A stretch of DNA of 64,000 nucleotides, taken from Tsuneonella sp. CC-YZS046 (lineage in GTDB: Bacteria > Pseudomonadota > Alphaproteobacteria > Sphingomonadales > Sphingomonadaceae). The translations under genes and the position numbers were made by a program. This document shows positions 42,410-54,701 of the stretch, one piece after another; within the stretch, counting starts at the first letter, position 1, and each line of letters begins with the position of its first letter. The DNA is taken from positions 3,282,001 to 3,346,000 of the forward strand of contig NZ_CP141590.1 in the NCBI RefSeq assembly GCF_035581365.1, read 5' to 3'. Below the pieces are notes generated by a model. That model saw only the letters and a list, made by a program, of their open reading frames with translations, searched no databases and was not told where the DNA came from.

Positions 42410-43999
42410 TCAGGCCGCCTCGGCCACATCCTCCGCCGGGGCATTGCGGATGATATAGTCGAAGGCGGAAAGCGCCGCCTTGGAGCCTTCGCCCATGGCG
42501 ATCACGATCTGCTTGTAGGGCACCGTGGTGACGTCGCCCGCCGCGAAGATGCCGGGCAGAGAAGTGGCGGCCTTCTCGTCGATCACGATCTCGCCCCGCG
42601 CCGAAAGCTCCACGCCCGAATCCTTGAGCCATTCAGCATTGGGGACGAGGCCGATCTGCACGAACACGCCTTCGAGGTCGACCGTATGTTCGGAGCCGCT
42701 CTCGCGGTCCTTGTAGGTCAGCCCGTTCACCTTCTCGCCATTGCCATGGATTGCGATGGTCTGGGACGAGGTCAGGATCTGGACGTTGTCCATGCTCTGC
42801 AGCTTGTCCTGCAGCACCTGATCGGCGCGCAGCTGGTGATCGAATTCGATCAGCGTCACATGGGCGACGATGTTGGCGAGGTCGATCGCCGCTTCCACGC
42901 CCGAATTGCCGCCGCCGATCACGGCCACGCGCTTGCCCTTGAACAGCGGGCCATCGCAATGCGGGCAATAGGCCACGCCCTTGTTCTTGTATTCCGCTTC
43001 CCCCGGCACGCCGAGATTGCGCCAGCGCGCTCCGGTGGACAGGATCACCGCCCGTGCCTTCAGCGATGCGCCATTGGCCAGCACCACTTCGTGATAGCCG
43101 CCCTTCCTGCTCGCCGGGATGAGCTTCTCGGCGTGCTGCAGGTTCATCACGTCGATGTCGTATTCCCCGACATGCTGTTCCAGCTGCGCCGCCAGCCTGG
43201 GGCCTTCGGTATGGGGCACGGAAATGAAGTTCTCGATCCCCATGGTGTCCAGCACCTGGCCGCCGAAGCGCTCCGCCGCGATTCCGGTGTTGAAGCCCTT
43301 GCGCGCGGTGTAGATCGCCGCGGCCGCGCCGGCGGGGCCGCCGCCCACGACAAGCACGTCGAACGGCTTCTTGCCCTTGATCTTCTCGGCGGCCCTGGCG
43401 GCCGCGCCGGTATCGACCTTGGCGAGGATTTCCTCCACGCTCATGCGGCCGTTGGCGAAAGGCTCCCCGTTGAGATAGACTGCGGGCACCGCCATCACCT
43501 TGCGCTCGTCGACTTCGGCCTTGAACAGCGCGCCGTCGATGGACGTGGCCGTGATATTGGGATTGAGGATCGCCATCAGGCTGGCCGCCTGCACCACATC
43601 CGGGCAATTCTGGCAGGACAGCGAGAAATAGACCTCGAAATTCAGCGGGCCTTCCAGCGCCTTGATCTGGGAGATCACCTCGTCCGGGACCTTGGGCGGG
43701 TGGCCGCCCGCCCACAGCAGGGCCAGCACCAGCGAGGTGAATTCATGGCCCATCGGCAAGCCGGCGAAGCGGGTCGCGACCGAAGGATTGCCGGCGCGGC
43801 GGATAAGGAAGGAAGGCTTGCGGGCATCTTCGCCATCGAATGTGGCGCTTACCTTGTCGGATAGCGCCGCGATTTCACCCAGCAGGTCGCGCATCTCGCC
43901 CGACTTCGCATCGTCGCCGAGCGAGGCCACGAGTTCGATCGGTTCGCGCAGATTGCCGAGATAGGTTTGGAGCTGCTGCTTCAGATTGGCGTCGAGCAT
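42410..43999 (-). CDS. ahpF: Alkyl hydroperoxide reductase subunit F
   Basis: The protein is 529 aa, as usual for AhpF. The N-terminal tandem thioredoxin-like domain holds the CQNC disulfide (Cys129, Cys132). The FAD loop [12 protein letters not shown] is near residue 217. The second disulfide CPHC (Cys345, Cys348) lies in the NADH domain with [12 protein letters not shown], and [15 protein letters not shown] is the FAD-closing motif. It passes electrons from NADH to AhpC. It was trimmed to the ATG at [10 protein letters not shown]. It follows ahpC across an 88-nt gap with a very stable hairpin. Confidence 0.96.
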   Translation of the reverse strand: MLDANLKQQLQTYLGNLREPIELVASLGDDAKSGEMRDLLGEIAALSDKVSATFDGEDARKPSFLIRRAGNPSVATRFAGLPMGHEFTSLVLALLWAGGHPPKVPDEVISQIKALEGPLNFEVYFSLSCQNCPDVVQAASLMAILNPNITATSIDGALFKAEVDERKVMAVPAVYLNGEPFANGRMSVEEILAKVDTGAAARAAEKIKGKKPFDVLVVGGGPAGAAAAIYTARKGFNTGIAAERFGGQVLDTMGIENFISVPHTEGPRLAAQLEQHVGEYDIDVMNLQHAEKLIPASRKGGYHEVVLANGASLKARAVILSTGARWRNLGVPGEAEYKNKGVAYCPHCDGPLFKGKRVAVIGGGNSGVEAAIDLANIVAHVTLIEFDHQLRADQVLQDKLQSMDNVQILTSSQTIAIHGNGEKVNGLTYKDRESGSEHTVDLEGVFVQIGLVPNAEWLKDSGVELSARGEIVIDEKAATSLPGIFAAGDVTTVPYKQIVIAMGEGSKAALSAFDYIIRNAPAEDVAEAA

Positions 44000-44027
44000 C
44001 TTCGATTCCTGATAGTTCCCATGAAAA

Positions 44028-44061
44028 CGGCCCGGGGCGGTGGGGGGACCGCCCCGGGCCG
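44028..44061 (-). terminator. Intercistronic terminator/attenuator between ahpC and ahpF
   Basis: CGGCCCGGGGCGGT and ACCGCCCCGGGCCG form a perfect 14-bp GC-rich stem around a 6-nt loop. On the coding (minus) strand TTTTC follows directly. It is 26 nt after ahpC and 28 nt before ahpF. It most likely stops most transcripts after ahpC, or protects the ahpC 3' end. Confidence 0.75.
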
Positions 44062-44087
44062 CAATCGGCCCATGCGGGCAGTTCAGT

Positions 44088-44651
44088 TCAGATCTTGCCG
44101 ACGAGGTCGAGCGAAGGAGCCAGCGTTTCGGCGCCTTCTTCCCACTTCGCCGGGCAGACCTGGCCCGGATGGGCGCGGACATATTGCGCGGCCTTGATCT
44201 TGCGGACGAGTTCGGCGGCATTGCGGCCCACGCCTTCGCAGGTGATCTCGGTGATCTGGATCACGCCATCGGGATCGACCACGAAGGTCGCGCGGTCGGC
44301 AAGGCCCTGGCCTTCGCGCAGCACGCCGAAATTGTTGGAGATCACATGATTCTGGTCGCCCAGCATGTGATACTTGATCTTGCCGATGGCCGGCGAGGTG
44401 TCGTGCCAGGCCTTGTGGCTGAAATGCGTGTCGGTCGACACGGCATAGACTTCGACGCCCAGCGACTGGAGTTCGGCATACTGGTCGGCCAGATCCTCAA
44501 GCTCCGTCGGACAGACGAAGGTGAAATCCGCCGGATAGAAGAAGAACACGGCCCAGTTGCCGCGCACGTCGCCGTCGGTAACTTCCACGAACTTGCCGTC
44601 CTTGAAGGACTGGGCGACGAAGGGCTGCAGTTCTTTACCGATAATGGACAT
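44088..44651 (-). CDS. ahpC: Alkyl hydroperoxide reductase subunit C (typical 2-Cys peroxiredoxin)
   Basis: The protein is 187 aa. Peroxidatic Cys47 lies in DFTFVCPTE and resolving Cys166 in [10 protein letters not shown]. The Arg and Thr of the active site are in FVCPTELED and [11 protein letters not shown]. It reduces H2O2, organic peroxides and peroxynitrite, and is reduced by AhpF. The ATG at [11 protein letters not shown] was chosen; the longer frame runs into the regulatory palindromes upstream. Confidence 0.97.
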   Translation of the reverse strand: MSIIGKELQPFVAQSFKDGKFVEVTDGDVRGNWAVFFFYPADFTFVCPTELEDLADQYAELQSLGVEVYAVSTDTHFSHKAWHDTSPAIGKIKYHMLGDQNHVISNNFGVLREGQGLADRATFVVDPDGVIQITEITCEGVGRNAAELVRKIKAAQYVRAHPGQVCPAKWEEGAETLAPSLDLVGKI

Positions 44652-44682
44652 GTATGCTCCTGTTGGTTGGGTGAATTTCATT

Positions 44683-44712
44683 TCGCAAATGCGAGAAAAT
44701 TCGCAGATGCGA
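44683..44712 (-). promoter_or_regulatory. Two tandem palindromes upstream of ahpC (operator candidate)
   Basis: TCGCAAATGCGA at 44683-44694 and TCGCAGATGCGA at 44701-44712 are two copies of TCGCA-N2-TGCGA, with centres 18 nt apart. They end 31 nt before the ahpC start. Two evenly spaced dyads suggest a dimeric regulator binding as a pair, perhaps a peroxide- or redox-responsive LysR- or Rrf2-type protein. The regulator cannot be named from sequence. Confidence 0.6.
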
Positions 44713-44785
44713 GATAGGGTGGAATTGCGTTCGGGTGAAACGCATAAAACCGATTTTGAAGATTGAGTAAATCAATCAGCCCTTT

Positions 44786-44799
44786 TTGATCGGAATCAA
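44786..44799 (-). promoter_or_regulatory. FNR/FixK-type box in the aroC-ahpC gap
   Basis: TTGATCGGAATCAA is an exact match to the TTGAT-N4-ATCAA consensus of FNR/FnrL/FixK regulators. It lies 134 nt upstream of ahpC and 35 nt past the aroC stop. Nearby, at 44761-44777, GATTGA-N5-TCAATC forms a second, imperfectly FNR-like dyad. The position suits activation or repression of ahpCF by an oxygen- or NO-responsive factor. Confidence 0.55.
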
Positions 44800-44834
44800 C
44801 GATTAGCCTGTCCAGGACTCGCCTGGTGAAATCC

Positions 44835-45920
<1,086 letters not shown>

Positions 45921-45930
45921 GGGGTGGCTA

Positions 45931-45947
45931 TTGGCGTAATACGCCAA
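45931..45947. promoter_or_regulatory. 17-nt perfect palindrome just upstream of aroC
   Basis: TTGGCGTAATACGCCAA is a perfect inverted repeat of 8-nt arms around a central A, 10 nt upstream of the aroC ATG and in the position where a ribosome binding site would be expected. It may be an operator or a translation-control hairpin. Confidence 0.55.
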
Positions 45948-45949
45948 AA

Positions 45950-45981
45950 CTGTCCATGCGCCGATTTTCCAATATGGACAG
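45950..45981. promoter_or_regulatory. Second inverted repeat in the aroC-ruvA gap
   Basis: CTGTCCAT and ATGGACAG form 8-nt arms separated by 16 nt, immediately next to the 17-nt palindrome. The spacing fits a regulator dimer contacting two major grooves. It lies between the divergent aroC and ruvA genes, so either could be its target. Confidence 0.45.
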
Positions 45982-46118
45982 ATTATCGTGTCGCGCAGTC
46001 CCCACTGCGCAATATCGGGCACTTCAATTGTCCTGTTGGGATAAAACAGAGCATGCCGCTCCGTCCATATGGGAAACTTATCCTAGCCAAATCGCGCATC
46101 ATCGGGCAGGAACAAAAC

Positions 46119-46721
46119 ATGATTGCCAAGCTGAAAGGGCTGCTCGACGAGACTGGCGCCGACTGGGCGGTGATCGACGTTTCCGGCGTCGGTTATCTCG
46201 TCCATTGTTCCGCGCGGACGCTTTCCGCGCTGGGCGAGGTGGGGGAAGCGGTGACGGTGTTCACCGACCTGCAGGTCAGCGAGAACGACTTGCGCCTGCT
46301 CGGCTTCGCCACTTCGGCGGAGCGGGACTGGTTCCGCCTGCTGACGCAGGTGCAGGGCGTGGGCAGCAAAGTCGCGCTGGCGATCCTTTCGGCGCTCTCC
46401 GCGCAGGAATTGCAGGCGGCGTGTGCCAAGGGCGACGCCGCGATGGTGGCGCGGGCCAACGGGGTCGGCCCCAAGCTGGCCAGCCGGATCGTCAACGAAT
46501 TGAAGGACAAGGCTGGCGGCTTGCCGGGCGTGCCCGGGGCCGGGGCGGCCGTGGTCCATCAGGCCGGTTCGGCCAGCGCCGATGCCGTCTCGGCGCTGGA
46601 GAACCTCGGCTTCAAGCCGGGCGTCGCCGCCGCCGCCGTCGCCCATGCCCAGGCCGAACTGGGCGAGGAGGCCGGGCTGAATGATCTGGTCCGCGTGGCG
46701 CTGAAAAGGGCGGCGGGGTGA
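46119..46721 (+). CDS. ruvA: Holliday junction branch migration protein RuvA
   Basis: The protein is 200 aa from [16 protein letters not shown]. An OB-fold domain ([35 protein letters not shown]) is followed by two helix-hairpin-helix motifs ([15 protein letters not shown] and [19 protein letters not shown]). A C-terminal domain ([11 protein letters not shown]) contacts RuvB. It binds Holliday junctions as a tetramer. The upstream longer frame lies in the aroC gap and was rejected. Confidence 0.96.
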   Translation: MIAKLKGLLDETGADWAVIDVSGVGYLVHCSARTLSALGEVGEAVTVFTDLQVSENDLRLLGFATSAERDWFRLLTQVQGVGSKVALAILSALSAQELQAACAKGDAAMVARANGVGPKLASRIVNELKDKAGGLPGVPGAGAAVVHQAGSASADAVSALENLGFKPGVAAAAVAHAQAELGEEAGLNDLVRVALKRAAG

Positions 46722-47746
46722 GCGACAACCCCACGCTCTCGGCCCGGCGGCAGCCGGAAGATCAGGATGCGGCGCTGCGGCCCCAGTCCCTCACGGAATT
46801 CGTGGGGCAGAAGGCCGCGCGGGAGAATCTGCGCGTGTTCATCGAAAGCGCGCGCTCGCGCGGGGAGGCGATGGACCATGTGCTGTTCTTCGGCCCGCCC
46901 GGCCTCGGCAAGACCACGCTGGCGCAGATCGTGGCGAAGGAGCTGGGCGTCGGCTTTCGCGCCACTTCCGGCCCGGTGATCGCCAAGGCGGGCGATCTGG
47001 CCGCGCTGCTCACCAATCTCGAGCCGCACGACGTGCTGTTCATCGACGAGATCCATCGCCTCAATCCGGTGGTCGAGGAGGTGCTCTATCCCGCGATGGA
47101 GGATCGGGCGCTCGACCTGATCATCGGGGAAGGGCCGTCGGCGCGGTCGGTGCGAATCGACCTGCCGCCCTTCACCCTGATCGGGGCGACCACGCGGCAG
47201 GGGCTGCTGACCACGCCGCTGCGCGACCGCTTCGGCATCCCCGTGCGGCTCAATTTCTATATGGTGGAGGAGCTGGAAAGCGTGGTTGCGCGCGGGGCGC
47301 GGCTATTGGGCATGGCGATGGACCCGGCCGGTGGGCGCGAGATCGCGCGCAGGGCGCGGGGCACGCCGCGCGTGGCCGGGCGGCTGCTGCGGCGGGTGCG
47401 GGATTTCGCGCATGTGGCCGGGGCGGACGTGGTTAACGCGCGGATCGCGGATGAGGCGCTGACGCGGCTGGAGGTCGATTCGCTCGGGCTGGATGCGATG
47501 GACCGGCGCTATCTCAGCATGATCGCCGACATCTACAAGGGCGGCCCGGTGGGCGTGGAAACGCTGGCGGCGGGCCTCGCGGAGCCGCGCGACACCATAG
47601 AGGAAGTGGTGGAACCCTACCTCATCCAGCTCGGTCTGCTGGCCCGCACCGCGCGCGGGCGCTGCCTCAACGAGCGGGGCTGGGCGCACCTCGGCCTGAG
47701 TCCCCCGGCCGGCCCGCAGGGCGGATTGTTCGGGGCCGAAGGCTGA
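46718..47746 (+). CDS. ruvB: Holliday junction DNA helicase RuvB
   Basis: The protein is 342 aa from a GTG overlapping the ruvA stop by 4 nt. Walker [10 protein letters not shown] is at about 59-67, Walker B is [10 protein letters not shown], sensor I is [10 protein letters not shown] and sensor [17 protein letters not shown]. The C-terminal winged helix ([27 protein letters not shown]) is complete. It is the AAA+ motor for branch migration. No ruvC is in the window. Confidence 0.97.
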   Translation: MSDNPTLSARRQPEDQDAALRPQSLTEFVGQKAARENLRVFIESARSRGEAMDHVLFFGPPGLGKTTLAQIVAKELGVGFRATSGPVIAKAGDLAALLTNLEPHDVLFIDEIHRLNPVVEEVLYPAMEDRALDLIIGEGPSARSVRIDLPPFTLIGATTRQGLLTTPLRDRFGIPVRLNFYMVEELESVVARGARLLGMAMDPAGGREIARRARGTPRVAGRLLRRVRDFAHVAGADVVNARIADEALTRLEVDSLGLDAMDRRYLSMIADIYKGGPVGVETLAAGLAEPRDTIEEVVEPYLIQLGLLARTARGRCLNERGWAHLGLSPPAGPQGGLFGAEG

Positions 47747-47952
47747 TTTCATTCGGAATCATTTCGCGTTCGGTTCCATATCGGGACAGCTTGATCAGAG
47801 CAGAGGCTTTCTCTCCCAAAAAGTGGCAATCGCCCCTTTCAAATACGGTTAACGCGATTGCCGTGCGCACGGCACTCTGCGTTCTTGGCGGTGGGGGAAG
47901 TGCCAGGTCCGAAACAGCGGGCGGTACTTTCGAACAGGAAAGAGAGTTGCCC

Positions 47953-49128
47953 ATGTCGGTTCGTATGGCCTTGGCGAAATTGTCCGCGATCGCAGCGGGC
48001 GGAGCGCTTGTCGGTGGCGCGGTGCATGTCGCCGAGCCGCAATCGACCGATCAGCTGCAGTTCAAGTCGATCAAGTCGGTGAAGCAGGACAAGCGCGTCA
48101 AGCTGGTCAAGCAGCAGCCGAAGCCGCGCCAGGTGAAGCGCATCCGCCGCGTCATCGAGAAACCGGAATGCTGCGAGGAGCAGTATGAAATGGCGATGGT
48201 GCCGGTGCCTTACCTGCCGCCCTTGCCGCCCCAGCCCGTGAGCGGCGGCGGCGGTGGCGGCCCGGTCGTGATCGGCGGGGGGCCGGTCGGCGGCTGGGGC
48301 TTCGGCGGCGGCTTCTTCGGCGGTTTCTTCGGGGGCAGCTCCGGCGGCGGCGGCAATATCGTCATCACCTCGACCTCGTCGGGCGGCTCGACCTCCAGCT
48401 CGACCGGCGGCTTCACTTCCACCGGTGGCTCGACCTCCACCTCCACCGGCGGGTTCACCTCCACGGGCGGTTCGACTTCCACGTCGACCGGCGGGCTGAC
48501 CACCACCAGCACCACCGGCGGATTCACTTCGACCACCACCGGCGGGTCCAGCTCGACCTCGACCACTACTGGCGGCGTGACGACATCGACAGGCGGCGTG
48601 ACCACTTCCACCGGCAGCGTCACCACCTCCACCGGCGGGATCACCAGCACGACCACCACCTCCGGCAATGTGACGACCAGCACCTCGTCTTCGAGTTCGT
48701 CCAGCTCCAGCAGTTCGTCCTCCAGCTCGAGCAGCAGCTCCAGTTCGAGTAGTAGCGGCGGCAGCGGCAGCTCGTCCGGCGGCCATCCCTGCAAGAAGCA
48801 TTGCGGCGGTTCGAGCGGCGGATCTTCCAGCTCGGGCAGCTCGAGCAGCAGCAGTTCCTCAAGTTCTGGCGGCTCGTCCAGCACCAGCACTTCCGGCAAC
48901 ATGACGACCAGCACCTCTTCGTCGAGCAGCGGTTCGAGTTCCTCCAGCTCCAGCAGCTCGTCGAGCAGCAGCAGTTCGACCTCGTCCTCCAGCTCGACCA
49001 GCGGCACCACCACCAACAGCAGCACGAGCGGCACTCCGGTTCCGGCGCCGCCGATGGTGATCCTGTTCGGCATGGCCGCCGCGGCGGTGTTCGGCCGGCG
49101 CAAGCTGGCGTTGAAGAAGGCGGCCTGA
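47953..49128 (+). CDS. Ser/Thr/Gly-rich PEP-CTERM (VPAP) surface protein
   Basis: The protein is 391 aa. An N-terminal hydrophobic segment (LSAIAAGGALVGGAVHVAE) probably serves for export. A basic region (residues about 35-75) with a CC pair (KPECCEEQYE) precedes a Gly-rich stretch. About 240 residues then consist almost wholly of Ser, Thr and Gly in short repeats such as GGSTSTSTGGFTST and long Ser runs, interrupted once by PCKKHC. The C-terminus has VPAPP, a hydrophobic helix (MVILFGMAAAAVF) and a GRRK basic tail: the PEP-CTERM sorting signal cut by exosortase. It is likely an exported, perhaps heavily O-glycosylated, matrix or surface protein. No exosortase gene is in the window. Confidence 0.82.
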   Translation: MSVRMALAKLSAIAAGGALVGGAVHVAEPQSTDQLQFKSIKSVKQDKRVKLVKQQPKPRQVKRIRRVIEKPECCEEQYEMAMVPVPYLPPLPPQPVSGGGGGGPVVIGGGPVGGWGFGGGFFGGFFGGSSGGGGNIVITSTSSGGSTSSSTGGFTSTGGSTSTSTGGFTSTGGSTSTSTGGLTTTSTTGGFTSTTTGGSSSTSTTTGGVTTSTGGVTTSTGSVTTSTGGITSTTTTSGNVTTSTSSSSSSSSSSSSSSSSSSSSSSSSGGSGSSSGGHPCKKHCGGSSGGSSSSGSSSSSSSSSSGGSSSTSTSGNMTTSTSSSSSGSSSSSSSSSSSSSSSTSSSSSTSGTTTNSSTSGTPVPAPPMVILFGMAAAAVFGRRKLALKKAA

Positions 49129-49165
49129 ACCACCGCGAATTTTCCCGTAGACTACCCGTAGCGAG

Positions 49166-49197
49166 AAGGGCGGCCTCCCCGTGGCCGCCCTTTTCCT
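49166..49197 (+). terminator. Intrinsic terminator of the PEP-CTERM gene
   Basis: AAGGGCGGCC and GGCCGCCCTT form a perfect 10-bp stem with a 7-nt loop, followed by TTCCTTT. It lies 37 nt after the stop. Confidence 0.88.
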
Positions 49198-49257
49198 TTG
49201 CGCCCCGTTCTCCGGGCGGCCCACGGGCCGCTTCAGCTAAACCCGCTACGGCGCACA

Positions 49258-49294
49258 GGAAAAACCCCGCCCCTCCCGGCAGGGAGGAGCGGGG
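49258..49294 (-). terminator. Intrinsic terminator of acnA
   Basis: Read on the minus strand, CCCCGCTCCTCCC pairs with GGGAGGGGCGGGG (one mismatch, 4-nt loop) and is followed by TTTTTCC. It lies 30 nt after the acnA stop. Confidence 0.85.
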
Positions 49295-49324
49295 CCGCGT
49301 TGCGGTATGTGGGAGGGCTGGCGC

Positions 49325-52000
<2,676 letters not shown>

Positions 52001-52044
52001 ATGTGTCGTCACCTTACCTAGAATTGCCCAGGGACTCGCGCCGG

Positions 52045-52056
52045 ACCCTGCAGGGT
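52045..52056. promoter_or_regulatory. 12-nt palindrome in the acnA leader
   Basis: ACCCTGCAGGGT is a perfect dyad 44 nt upstream of the acnA start, flanked by GCGC on both sides. It may be an operator; no regulator is identified. The remainder of the 213-nt gap to the EamA gene has no recognised motif. Confidence 0.35.
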
Positions 52057-52213
52057 GCGCGGGGAGCCAATTGCCGCGAGGCGCTTGCGCGTTCTGCCCG
52101 CGAAAATCAAGGGGTCTGGCCCTTAAAACCGCCTCGCGGGGACTCGACGTTCTTTCGGCTTCATTGCCGCCGCGTGGCGCGCGGCGGATCGGCCGGGGCG
52201 GGAAAGGCCGGTT

Positions 52214-53137
52214 TCAGATCGCGGTCTGTTCCGTCCGGCGCGGCGCCGCGATCCAGCACCCGGCGACGATAAGCAGCGTGCCCGACAGCGTGGCCTGGTC
52301 GATCCGCTCCGCGAAGAACAGCCAGCCGAACAGCGCGGCCCAGAGAAAGCCGGTATATTCCACGGGGACCAGCGCCTGCGTTTCCGCGCGGGCATAGGCC
52401 CAGCTCAGCAGCAGCAGCGACAGGGTCGCCAGGACGGCCGAACCGGCCACCGGAGCCAGGATGCGCCAGTCGGGCAGGCTCGCGAGCCAGGGCGCGGGCA
52501 GCAGCAGGATCGCGGCGACCACCATCTGCTGCGCCAGCGCGATTTCGGCGGGCCGGGCAAGCTGTGCGATCCGGCGCTGCAGCACCAGGTTCCAGGCATA
52601 GAGGCAGGCGGATGCCAGCACCGCCGCGACGCCCTCGGCCTCCTCCGGGCCGAACGCGCCCCGGTCGAACCGGGCAAGGCCTATCAGCAGGACCCCGGCG
52701 AAACCCAGGATCGAGGCGATCACCGCCCGCTGCCCGATCCGCTCGCCCAGCAGGATCGCCGCGAGATAGAGCGCGATCAGCGGGGCGATGAAGGACAGCG
52801 CGATGGCCTCCGCGATCGGCAGCCGGATCAGGCCATGAAAGAACAGCAGCGCCATGCCGCAGTTCACCGCGCCGCGCAGGGCATGCATCCGCAGGTTCGG
52901 GGGCGAGGGGATGCGCCCGCCGCGCAGCTTCCATATCGGGAATACCAGCGCCGTTCCGATGATCGAGCGGAACAGCAGGGCGCTGTAGGCGCCGATCAGG
53001 ATCGAGGCGCCCTTCATCAGCGCATCCATCAGCGAAAACAGGGCGACCGCCAGCGCCGTGGCCAGGAAGGGGAGCAGGCGGTGTTCCATTTCCTGCGCAT
53101 AAGCGGCCTGCAACGTTACGTCATCTCTTGCTTCCAT
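52214..53137 (-). CDS. EamA/DMT-family transporter
   Basis: The protein is 307 aa with ten predicted transmembrane helices arranged as two EamA repeats, each about 140 residues. The first has FSLMDALMKGASILIGAYSALLF, FFHGLIRLPIAEAIALSFIAP and GFAGVLLIGL. The second has LASACLYAWNLVLQRRIA and LSWAYARAETQALVPVEYTG. Family members export metabolites such as amino acids or nucleotides; the substrate is unknown. It is divergent from the L,D-transpeptidase gene. Confidence 0.88.
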   Translation of the reverse strand: MEARDDVTLQAAYAQEMEHRLLPFLATALAVALFSLMDALMKGASILIGAYSALLFRSIIGTALVFPIWKLRGGRIPSPPNLRMHALRGAVNCGMALLFFHGLIRLPIAEAIALSFIAPLIALYLAAILLGERIGQRAVIASILGFAGVLLIGLARFDRGAFGPEEAEGVAAVLASACLYAWNLVLQRRIAQLARPAEIALAQQMVVAAILLLPAPWLASLPDWRILAPVAGSAVLATLSLLLLSWAYARAETQALVPVEYTGFLWAALFGWLFFAERIDQATLSGTLLIVAGCWIAAPRRTEQTAI

Positions 53138-53260
53138 TCATCCTGCCGTCATAGGCAATAGGGAATGGTCAACTCGTGATCCGGCGGCGTTCAGGTCGCG
53201 TTGGGCTGTCATCTCCGGGTCCCGCAAGATTAACGGTGTGGGCAAACAGGGTTTAGCGTT

Positions 53261-54664
53261 ATGACGAATTTCCTCCGCCAGCGGTTGAAAGCCACGATTC
53301 CGGCCATGATCGGGTCCCTGGCGGCGTTCGTCTCGCCGCTGCAGGCGCAGGATACGGCTCCCGCCTCCGCGCCTTCCCCCGCTCCCACCATCGCCCCGCA
53401 GCCGGTGTTGCCGGTTCCCGCGCCGCAGGCTTCGCCCGCCGTCGCGCCCGTGATTCAGCCCTTGCCCGGGACGGAGGCGCCCGAACCGATCCCGGTGCGG
53501 GAATGGGAAGTGAAGGACGCCAGGGCGCTGCTGGAGACGATCGAGGGCATAGGCGCCGAAGGCCTTGCCCCCGCGGATTATCTGCCGAACGATCTGCGCA
53601 GGGCGATCGAGCAGGGCAAGGGGCCGGAGCTGGACCGGGCCGCGAGCCGCAGCTTCGCCTGGCTGGCGGAAGACCTGCGCGATGGCCGCACTCCTATGGA
53701 ATCGCGCAAGCAGTGGTTCGTGGTCGATCCGGATGTGGAATTGATGCCCACCGCCACTCTGCTGGAGCGGGCCCTGGCCATTCACGACGTGCCGGGCGTG
53801 CTGGCCTCGCTCGCCCCGACCCATCCCGATTACGCCGTGCTCAAGCGGATGCTTGCCGAAACGCCTCCCGGCGACAAGGCCAGGCGGACCAAGATTCGCG
53901 CTAATATGGATCGCTGGCGCTGGCTCGCACGCGATCTGGGCGGGACCTATCTGCTGACCAACGTTCCCGAGTTCCAGTTGCGGCTGACCGTGAATCACAA
54001 TGTGATCCGCTCCTATCGCACGGTCGTCGGCAAGCCCGGCTCCACCGCCACCCCGCAACTGGCGGAGATCGTGGAAGGGGTGATCTTCAATCCCACCTGG
54101 ACCGTGCCGCAGAGCATCGTGAAGGGCGAGGGACTGGGCGCGCGGCTGCTGGCCAATCCGGCCCGCGCCAGGGCGCAGGGCTACAAGGTCACCAGGGGTT
54201 CGGACGGCTTCGTCACCGTGGTGCAGCAGCCCGGGCCGAACAATGCGCTGGGGCTGATAAAGCTCGACATGCCCAATCCGCATGCGATCTTCCTGCACGA
54301 CACGCCGGGCAAGGATGCGTTCAATCTCGATATCCGGGCGCTCAGCCATGGCTGCGTGCGGACGGAGCGGGCGCTGGAGATGGGCATGACCATGGCGATT
54401 CTCGGCGAAGGCGCGACCAAGGATGAGGCGATCGCCATCGTCAATTCGGGCGAATATACCAAAGTTACGCTGAAGAAGACTTTCCCGGTCTACATCACCT
54501 ATTTCACCATGGCGCAGGACATCGACGGAAAAATGCGTTCATTCGGCGACATCTATGGCCGAGACGCTCCGGTTCTGGCCAGTTTCGATGCGCCGCGCCA
54601 GCAGAAGACGGGTGCGCGCACGACCGGCGAGGCAGTGGTTCCGATCGAAGCTCCCGGAGCGTAA
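53261..54664 (+). CDS. L,D-transpeptidase (YcbB-like)
   Basis: The protein is 467 aa with a signal peptide (residues 1-29, ending SPLQA-Q) and a Pro/Ala-rich linker to about 80. A helical scaffold domain follows (WEVKDARALLETIEGIGAEG, LDRAASRSFAWLAEDLRDGR), and a YkuD catalytic domain begins near 215 (TYLLTNVPEFQLRL). The catalytic motif SHGCVRTERALEM contains the nucleophilic Cys; FLHDTPGKDAFN is the conserved His block. It forms 3-3 cross-links in peptidoglycan or attaches proteins to it. A second, unrelated L,D-transpeptidase lies next to it on the other strand. Confidence 0.9.
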   Translation: MTNFLRQRLKATIPAMIGSLAAFVSPLQAQDTAPASAPSPAPTIAPQPVLPVPAPQASPAVAPVIQPLPGTEAPEPIPVREWEVKDARALLETIEGIGAEGLAPADYLPNDLRRAIEQGKGPELDRAASRSFAWLAEDLRDGRTPMESRKQWFVVDPDVELMPTATLLERALAIHDVPGVLASLAPTHPDYAVLKRMLAETPPGDKARRTKIRANMDRWRWLARDLGGTYLLTNVPEFQLRLTVNHNVIRSYRTVVGKPGSTATPQLAEIVEGVIFNPTWTVPQSIVKGEGLGARLLANPARARAQGYKVTRGSDGFVTVVQQPGPNNALGLIKLDMPNPHAIFLHDTPGKDAFNLDIRALSHGCVRTERALEMGMTMAILGEGATKDEAIAIVNSGEYTKVTLKKTFPVYITYFTMAQDIDGKMRSFGDIYGRDAPVLASFDAPRQQKTGARTTGEAVVPIEAPGA

Positions 54665-54701
54665 GGCGATTGGACGGCGGGTGGCCGGCCGGGCGAATCC
54701 G

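Noticed and set aside
44761-44777. Second FNR box next to the perfect one
   Set aside because: TTGA-N5-TCAA has one nucleotide too few in the spacer for the FNR consensus. It is reported only as a nearby dyad.
48360-49030. Possible CRISPR array or tandem repeat locus
   Set aside because: The short repeats are Ser/Thr/Gly codon runs inside one open frame with a PEP-CTERM end. There are no regular spacers or cas genes.
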